A DNA stretch of 5,859 bases from Bacteriovoracaceae bacterium. GTDB taxonomy: Bacteria > Bdellovibrionota > UBA1018. Positions 1 through 4,047 of this stretch are shown here, piece by piece (position 1 is the stretch's first letter; the number at the start of each line of letters is the position of its first letter). A program made the position numbers and the translations under genes. The stretch spans positions 1 to 5,859 of the forward strand of contig JAHFAC010000133.1 in the NCBI GenBank assembly GCA_023250755.1. The letters run 5' to 3'. Under the pieces are notes generated by a model. The model was not told the origin of the DNA, did no database searches, and worked only from the letters and a program-made list of their open reading frames with translations.

Positions 1-902
1 AATCCCTTAGCTCTGATACCTGAATTATAGTGAAACGGGCTAATAAATAACTCTTTCTGAAATCCTCCTTCTAAATAATCCAAGACGATCCGCAAGTTCC
101 AAGCATGGAGATAGTCATCTGTTACACCGGGACCACTGACATGAATATGAAGACTCAGGTCTTGATTTTCACCCTTTTGGACTCTGTTTTCAATTAAATC
201 AGTGACGCCAAAAAATTCAGAAAGTTCGTGCAGCTCTCTTAAAAATTGATCTTGGTTTGAGACAATGTAATAATCGCTGTATTTGAATTCGATTGCTTGC
301 TGATCCTTGTGGTATTTGAGGTGAGGCAAGAGTGCGTGGATCGAGGCGGGTAGCGCGACATCATTCCTAATTGCTGTATATGGGTATTTTAATAAAAGCT
401 CCACGCGGTGCTTTTTAGAAAGCCGAGAAAGGCGAATCTCAGATCCCTTCTCTTCAGTAGTGATTTTATTTTTCCAAACTTCTTCGACATGCTTCCATGC
501 GACTGCTGCTCGTGTTTTTTCTGGCCCCTTAGAGAGCCCCTCTACTCTAGGGAGTTCTCCAGTAAGTCGTTTCTTTAGCTCTTCAACAAAAAGAATGGGG
601 GGAAGGAGGGAAATAATCTTTGCCTGGATTTCAGGTTTAAGATGCCAAAAATTTCTTGGGTCAGCCAAGTAATCATTTAATTCATTTGCAGATAGGTCTT
701 GCCCAAGAGTAGGGTTACCGTTTTGAAGAGAATCAAAATCAAAAATGTCGATAATATGTTCAAGTTGCTTTGGATCAAGTTCAATTTCAAATCCATAGCG
801 ATCAATTCCAGGATCACTAGCACTCAGCAAGCAGGGCAATAAACTGAGTCCCAAATATACTAACGGGATTAAGAAAATGGACTTATAGAACGATGCCCTC
901 AT
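1..902 (-). CDS. Exported protein, possibly amidoligase/GCS-fold-like (3' end outside window)
   Basis: The minus frame is open from the ATG at 902-900 to the left edge: 300 residues, C-terminus missing. Residues 1-29 look like a signal peptide: Arg2 and Lys7, a hydrophobic core at 9-27, then S-A-S before Asp30. Cys24 lies in LLPC, a poor lipobox. Right after the predicted cleavage site comes YGFEIEL (36-42), and near the end comes LHIHVSGPG (251-259). A G-x-E-x-E strand followed much later by an H-x-H-V strand is the metal/ATP-site pattern of amidoligases and glutamate-cysteine ligases, which join amino groups to carboxylates. That assignment is inference; the 43-205 stretch matches nothing I know. 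Export would be odd for an ATP-dependent enzyme. No good ribosome site lies directly before the ATG. AAGGA at 939-935 lies upstream, and in-frame ATT or CTG codons after it could extend the N-terminus by up to nine residues. The gene is AT-rich (about 32% G+C in line 241). Confidence 0.8.
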   Translation of the reverse strand, partial: MRASFYKSIFLIPLVYLGLSLLPCLLSASDPGIDRYGFEIELDPKQLEHIIDIFDFDSLQNGNPTLGQDLSANELNDYLADPRNFWHLKPEIQAKIISLLPPILFVEELKKRLTGELPRVEGLSKGPEKTRAAVAWKHVEEVWKNKITTEEKGSEIRLSRLSKKHRVELLLKYPYTAIRNDVALPASIHALLPHLKYHKDQQAIEFKYSDYYIVSNQDQFLRELHELSEFFGVTDLIENRVQKGENQDLSLHIHVSGPGVTDDYLHAWNLRIVLDYLEGGFQKELFISPFHYNSGIRAKG

Positions 903-1024
903 CCTAATAAGCCGTATCGACAGTTTAATTACATTCCTTGTTTTTTTGTGCCTGTTTTATAAAAAACAATGGGGGGGCTGCTGGATCGTCAGTAATCTGA
1001 CAATATCCTACACTTAATATATAA

Positions 1025-1366
1025 AACATTGGTTTTACGCCGTGCGCCAGACGTGAGATAAGGCGGGATAAGTTAGGATATCTTCACGCCAAAGCAATTG
1101 TGGTGGATGATGAGTTCGCTTGGGTTGGCTCTATCAATGGCTCCATCACCTCTTTTGGGAATAATCGTGAGTATGGCATTTTTATCAATGACTCAGTCAT
1201 GATTAAGAAGCTTGCTGCGCAGATGCAAGCAGACTTTCAAGATCCTGCCTCTGAGAGTTGGCAAGAATCGATTTACGCTGAGCGTGTACTGCTCATAGTC
1301 TTTGCCATAGCGTTTAATGAGCAGCTGTTCCTCAAAGATTGCCTTCTTTCTGAGAACAATGATTAG
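1025..1366 (+). pseudogene. 5'-truncated phospholipase D family remnant (C-terminal HKD motif)
   Basis: The frame runs from just after a TAA at 1022-1024 to the TAG at 1364-1366. It contains LHAKAIVVDD (1082-1111), an intact H-x-K-x4-D motif (His at 1085, Lys at 1091, Asp at 1106). This is followed by a GSxNGSxTSxxNNREYGIF block, typical of the second catalytic half of phospholipase D-type phosphodiesterases, and by a QADF...SW ending near 1270. Family members carry two HKD halves and are usually 170 to over 500 residues long. Here everything before roughly residue LGYLHAK is missing, so the protein cannot be a complete two-motif enzyme. A GTG at 1100 could start an 88-residue ORF, but that start lies inside the HKD motif and would remove the catalytic His and Lys. 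After about 1270 the reading is antisense to the convergent methyltransferase gene and is not PLD-like. I read it as a gene remnant cut off on its 5' side by recombination or deletion. Confidence 0.72.
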
Positions 1367-1726
1367 AGCTATCGATCCCAATAGAGAAAATTTTGAAAAC
1401 CAGAAGCCAGTCCAACCAAGAGCCATAAAAATGAGCGCAGAATAGATTGGGTGCCTTGAATACGCATACAATCCATCAACTACAAGGGTTCCTGAGCGTT
1501 TTGGAATTGGACTCGGCGTGAGCGCTCTACCCAGATTCAGAAGAGCAAACAAAAAAACTAAGAAGCTAATTACAAAGACAACCCCAAAAAAACAATTTAG
1601 AACACGAAAAGACTGCCAAAGTACTTGCTCGGGCATTCTATCAAGCGTTGGTCCTATGAGAATCATTCCACAAGAAGCGACCTGTACTGACAGGAGTAGA
1701 GTCACCTTTTTTGCCACAGATGCCAT
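1193..1726 (-). CDS. Isoprenylcysteine carboxyl methyltransferase (ICMT)-like integral membrane protein
   Basis: This is a 177-residue membrane protein with four likely helices at about 8-28, 46-66, 94-112 and 113-126. The C-terminal half carries the ICMT/PEMT-type signature: a TPSPIPKRSGTLVVDGLY stretch (70-87), RHPIY (91-95), an E-E pair in FEEQLL (131-136), YGKDYEQY (140-147) and RFLP (153-156). In the family these residues bind S-adenosylmethionine and the lipid or thiol substrate at the membrane face. Bacterial members methylate varied small or lipid substrates, and the substrate here cannot be told. The ATG at 1726 is the only ATG/GTG/TTG start that keeps the first helix; GGCGA just upstream is a modest ribosome site. 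The conserved domain ends around residue 156 (about 1259). The last 20 residues, LRGRILKVCL onward, are encoded antisense to the PLD remnant and look like readthrough into foreign sequence, so the original C-terminus may have been replaced. Confidence 0.85.
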   Translation of the reverse strand: MASVAKKVTLLLSVQVASCGMILIGPTLDRMPEQVLWQSFRVLNCFFGVVFVISFLVFLFALLNLGRALTPSPIPKRSGTLVVDGLYAYSRHPIYSALIFMALGWTGFWFSKFSLLGSIALIIVLRKKAIFEEQLLIKRYGKDYEQYTLSVNRFLPTLRGRILKVCLHLRSKLLNHD

Positions 1727-1825
1727 AAATTCGCCGTTAAAAATAAAGAATCCACACAGCTGCCTGTCCAGTAAAACATTTAACTAAGACAGCACCGTTT
1801 TTACTCATACCGACTTTTTCCTGAC

Positions 1826-1856
1826 TTGACAAAGGTGTTGTTGGGGTTGATTTAAA
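1826..1856 (+). promoter_or_regulatory. Candidate sigma70-type promoter for the 1988 gene
   Basis: A perfect TTGACA lies at 1826-1831. TTTAAA at 1851-1856 (4 of 6 to TATAAT) follows after 19 bases, and TAAAAT at 1853-1858 (5 of 6) after 21. Both spacings are longer than the ideal 17. It lies in the 261-base gap between the divergent methyltransferase and the small exported protein, and would give a leader of roughly 125 bases. I see no better pair nearby. Confidence 0.33.
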
Positions 1857-1964
1857 ATCATGTATTGGCAAGTAACTTCACCACTCCGACTGTAACGGCG
1901 GATGCATCTCACACACCTACATTGCTGAACGAAATCTATTGGTACCGTAGATAATTTTTTGGTA

Positions 1965-1983
1965 GACCTTTTGAAAACAGGTC
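1965..1983 (+). promoter_or_regulatory. Small hairpin overlapping the ribosome site of the 1988 gene
   Basis: GACCT (1965-1969) can pair with AGGTC (1979-1983), continuing past one mismatch with TT/AA (1971-1972 with 1976-1977). The 3' arm contains AGG at 1979-1981, six bases before the ATG at 1988, which is the only Shine-Dalgarno-like sequence there. Pairing would mask it. The stem is short, so any regulatory effect is speculative. Confidence 0.25.
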
Positions 1984-1987
1984 CATT

Positions 1988-2407
1988 ATGTCAAAAAAAT
2001 TACTGTCTTTAATCATTTGTTCAAGTTTTATTCTCGTCTCTATAGCAAGGGCAGACGATGAGGACAAATACATTGAAAACCCTGAGCTTTTAGCAAAAAT
2101 TATCATAGAAGGATCAAAACAACGTTTCTTTGCTACTGGAGTTGCCGCATTAAAGGATAACTTGGATTCATTGGCGGTCAGGCCGAACTCGTGGCTTGAT
2201 CCTGTTAAATTTAAAATTTCCAATAAAAATGGAAATTCATTTAAATTTGACGCCCTACAATCAGGCACCGCTGTAGAAGCTCCGATTTGCCAATACTTTG
2301 AGATTCATTTCTCAGGTGAATATGTCAAAAATATTCCCACTATTAACGGGTATTGGGCCATCAATCATGTCGATGTAATATTTACAAATAGAGCTCAATG
2401 TCTTTAA
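1988..2407 (+). CDS. Small exported protein of unknown family
   Basis: This is a 139-residue protein that I do not recognise. Residues 1-22 form a clear signal peptide: Lys3-Lys4, a hydrophobic stretch LLSLIICSSFILVSIA, then A-R-A before an acidic start DDEDKYIE. The mature part is about 117 residues: a helical-looking opening (NPELLAKIIIEGSKQRFF, 31-48), then a polar region rich in K, N, F and S, then strand-like segments near the end (YFEIHF, 103-108, and HVDVIF, 127-132). The mature chain has only two cysteines, Cys101 and Cys138 at the penultimate position, which could form a disulfide in the periplasm or outside the cell. The overall look (export, single small domain, buried-strand end) recalls small periplasmic proteins, but no catalytic motif is visible. 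The signal peptide decides the strand over the antisense frame at 1936-2268. The gene is AT-rich (38% G+C in line 2041) and seems monocistronic. Confidence 0.75.
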   Translation: MSKKLLSLIICSSFILVSIARADDEDKYIENPELLAKIIIEGSKQRFFATGVAALKDNLDSLAVRPNSWLDPVKFKISNKNGNSFKFDALQSGTAVEAPICQYFEIHFSGEYVKNIPTINGYWAINHVDVIFTNRAQCL

Positions 2408-2414
2408 TCAAATC

Positions 2415-2456
2415 CCAATGACCTATTGGCATCATAAAGGCGGGGCGATCCCCTGC
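2415..2456. other. Two adjacent short hairpins in the 2408-2632 spacer
   Basis: CCAAT (2415-2419) pairs with ATTGG (2425-2429) around a five-base loop. GCGGGG (2440-2445) pairs with CCCC (2450-2453) and GC (2455-2456) with one bulged T and a CGAT loop. They begin seven bases after the stop of the upstream gene, where a terminator would be expected. Neither has a T-run behind it on the plus strand, so they are at best a weak or factor-assisted 3' end. I see no gene in the rest of the spacer. Confidence 0.22.
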
Positions 2457-2494
2457 AGATAAGCAGATCCATGATTGGCGATTGAGCTGGGCGC

Positions 2495-2523
2495 CTGAAA
2501 TTTTCAGCTTAAAACGATATAAA
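2495..2523 (+). promoter_or_regulatory. Candidate sigma70-type promoter for the 2633 gene
   Basis: CTGAAA at 2495-2500 (4 of 6 to TTGACA) is followed, after exactly 17 bases, by TATAAA at 2518-2523 (5 of 6 to TATAAT). Transcription would start near 2530, giving a leader of about 100 bases. The -35 box also forms one arm of a near-palindrome, CTGAAA-T-TTTCAG (2495-2507), a possible operator. Confidence 0.35.
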
Positions 2524-2632
2524 GGGTTTGAGCTAAGGGACAAGAGATGCTTTCGAGCCAGAAGGCCCAGTCATAATCGACACATCCCAGCGGTCAGTAG
2601 ATTTACCTAAAAATACCGATAAGTAAGCTGAA

Positions 2633-3553
2633 ATGCGGGCCCACTTACACATCATAAGTGCATGTTTGGTTTTTTTAGGCACAGCCTCTCATACCGCCCC
2701 TGGCAGTGCTGTATTTCATTTCCTGATAGAGCCTTCAGCTCTTGCAACTGAGCCCTTGACGCCTTCTGTTGTGAGCTGCCTGCAGCACAAACTTTTTGCT
2801 ACCCTCAAAACTAAAAAATTCCAAATTAGCCCTGAACAATTCAACAAGCGATTGGCTAAGATTGAGGTGGAAATATTAGCGTTGAAAAATAGATATGGTC
2901 TAGCAGTAAACTTTCTAAACTCACCTAGAATCACTGGCCTTCAGCGAGCCGTTCATGATCAAGAAGAACTTCAGTCGTTAGTTAATTATGCAATGGCGAA
3001 AGCCCCACCACTATTTGAAATCATATCCAAAGCAGTTGCTATCAACCAGAAATTAAATCCACTTCATAAAATTGCAGCCATTGATGATCGAATTGTTTCC
3101 GGGTATCCATTTACCCTAATAAAAATGGACCATGAAGTTAATGAGAAAGGGGTCCACTATATTACGCCTGAAAACCTCCATAAATATGAACTAACGATAA
3201 GGAACGGCAGGCTTTATAGTTCTGATGGGAAACTATTTAATACCGCTGCTAACGATCCAGGAATATACATTATGGATGGCGAAGGACGAATATATGCAGC
3301 AGAAAAAGGGCTTGAAGGAGTCTTCCATCATTCCTCATTCTTGTCAGGAAGTCCCGTGGCCGCAGCCGGTCAATTTGAGGTGAGAGACGGCCAAATCATT
3401 AAACTCGACGATCGCAGCGGTCACTACCTTCCGCCGAGATTCATGACTGAGCAGCTTGTTGCTTGGCTAAAGCAACATGGTATTACTCTAAACAGAAGTC
3501 AGCTATTTTTTGTTGCTCCCGTAGAAACGGCGCCTACCCTCCATAGGAAATAA
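2633..3553 (+). CDS. Exported protein with C-terminal IQM-like (HSSF/SGHY) domain
   Basis: This is a 306-residue protein. Residues 1-22 resemble a signal peptide (hydrophobic IISACLVFLGTA). An in-frame TAA nine bases upstream of the ATG rules out an upstream start, and the ribosome site is weak. Residues 60-150 are mostly helical and unrecognised. Residues 184-284 are the striking part: YELTIRNGRLY, IYIMDGEGRIYAAEKG, HHSSFLSGSPVAAAG (232-246), SGHYLPP (262-268), ending WLKQHGI. The same order of motifs (an aromatic strand, HSSFLAGG, AAG, SGHY-P, a final helix) is what I know from the C-terminal region of plant calmodulin-binding IQM proteins. Similar domains occur scattered in bacteria and fungi. 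No enzymatic activity is established for the domain to my knowledge. The conserved His, Ser and Tyr residues suggest a ligand or catalytic site, but that is inference. There is no IQ (calmodulin-binding) motif here; a secretion signal and helical region replace it. The gene ends 20 bases inside the convergent PBP-fragment ORF. Confidence 0.85.
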   Translation: MRAHLHIISACLVFLGTASHTAPGSAVFHFLIEPSALATEPLTPSVVSCLQHKLFATLKTKKFQISPEQFNKRLAKIEVEILALKNRYGLAVNFLNSPRITGLQRAVHDQEELQSLVNYAMAKAPPLFEIISKAVAINQKLNPLHKIAAIDDRIVSGYPFTLIKMDHEVNEKGVHYITPENLHKYELTIRNGRLYSSDGKLFNTAANDPGIYIMDGEGRIYAAEKGLEGVFHHSSFLSGSPVAAAGQFEVRDGQIIKLDDRSGHYLPPRFMTEQLVAWLKQHGITLNRSQLFFVAPVETAPTLHRK

Positions 3554-3974
3554 AAGCGGGCGCGGCATGCGCCGAACCGTGAGCACCCGATTTATCTTCA
3601 TTGCGAGGATTACTTTGCAGCGAAAGAATGCCCGGACGAGCTTTTGGAAAAGACTTTGCCGTTCCCCCTGGACCAAATCCGTATGCAACTAACATTTTGT
3701 TCAAACCTTCGGCTCCCAGCTTTTTTCCGAGCTTCATTATACAGAGATCACTGGAATTCGCGATGGTTTCTTCTGTGGTCAGATGGTCCCAGCCGTTTGT
3801 TTTCCAGTCGTGATAAACTCGATTCACATGAGGCTGCTTCACCGCATCGTTCAAAGCCCGCTCAGCCATCCCTTGGATCGCTTGATCTACGACAATCTTT
3901 CCGGGATTCGCTCCTTTTTGATCATTTCTCATGAGCTGGTTGGCACTAAAAGCTAGTGCGACTGTGAAGATCAT
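3534..3974 (-). CDS. Degenerate penicillin-binding protein transpeptidase fragment
   Basis: This is a 146-residue ORF resembling the middle of a PBP2/FtsI-type transpeptidase domain, the periplasmic enzymes that cross-link peptidoglycan. HDWKTNGWDHLTTEETIA (55-72) leads into SSD (74-76), the position of the second active-site motif (SxN; S-x-D in E. coli PBP2). It is followed by KLGKKLGAEGLNKML and AYGFG (93-97), then a PGI turn, as in the family. Reading the same frame upstream of the ATG gives GTTTMIFTVALAF, which lines up with the usual GSTFKIFTVALAL around the catalytic SxxK. The nucleophile Ser is Thr and the Lys is Met, so activity should be lost. The KTG motif, the membrane anchor and most of the usual 550-650 residues are absent. 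An in-frame TAG lies about 45 bases before the ATG, and no ribosome site is visible. It is likely a decaying remnant. The final 30 residues (from LSLQSNP) do not look conserved, and the last 20 bases overlap the convergent gene. Confidence 0.55.
   Translation of the reverse strand: MIFTVALAFSANQLMRNDQKGANPGKIVVDQAIQGMAERALNDAVKQPHVNRVYHDWKTNGWDHLTTEETIANSSDLCIMKLGKKLGAEGLNKMLVAYGFGPGGTAKSFPKARPGILSLQSNPRNEDKSGAHGSAHAAPAFISYGG
3551..3573 (-). terminator. Possible intrinsic terminator, minus strand
   Basis: Read on the minus strand, GGCGC (3573-3569) pairs with GCGCC (3563-3559) around a five-base loop, then CGC and TTTTA (3555-3551) follow. A five-base GC stem with a short U-run is a weak terminator. 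It sits inside the last codons of the PBP-fragment ORF, which suits a decayed gene whose true end was earlier. On the plus strand there is no T-run, so it would not end the IQM-like transcript by this mechanism. Confidence 0.33.
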
Positions 3975-4047
3975 CGTAGTGGTACCGGTTAATATTCCGA
4001 TCCATTGGAGAAGGAGAAACTATCTAACCGACCGGGGAATCGAGAGC

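Noticed and set aside
460..672. Plus-strand ORF of 70 codons
   Set aside because: It lies wholly antisense to the exported protein at 1-902, which has a signal peptide and continuous protein-like sequence. This ORF has no motif or ribosome site.
1518..1787. Plus-strand ORF of 89 codons
   Set aside because: It is antisense to the N-terminal half of the methyltransferase, whose membrane helices and motifs are clear. The translation is a basic, low-information shadow.
1936..2268. Minus-strand ORF of 110 codons
   Set aside because: It is antisense to the 1988-2407 gene. That gene has a textbook signal peptide and this frame has no recognisable feature.
2654..2665. ISAC lipobox in the IQM-like protein, suggesting a lipoprotein
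   Set aside because: Cys11 has only about six residues of hydrophobic sequence before it, too short for a lipoprotein signal. An in-frame stop nine bases upstream prevents extension.
3975..4047. Continuation of the macrodomain past the stop at 4048 by frameshift
   Set aside because: I read all three minus frames across this gap. None gives the expected G-x-VVT strand or later macrodomain motifs; all hit stops, and the next similarity is to a PBP.
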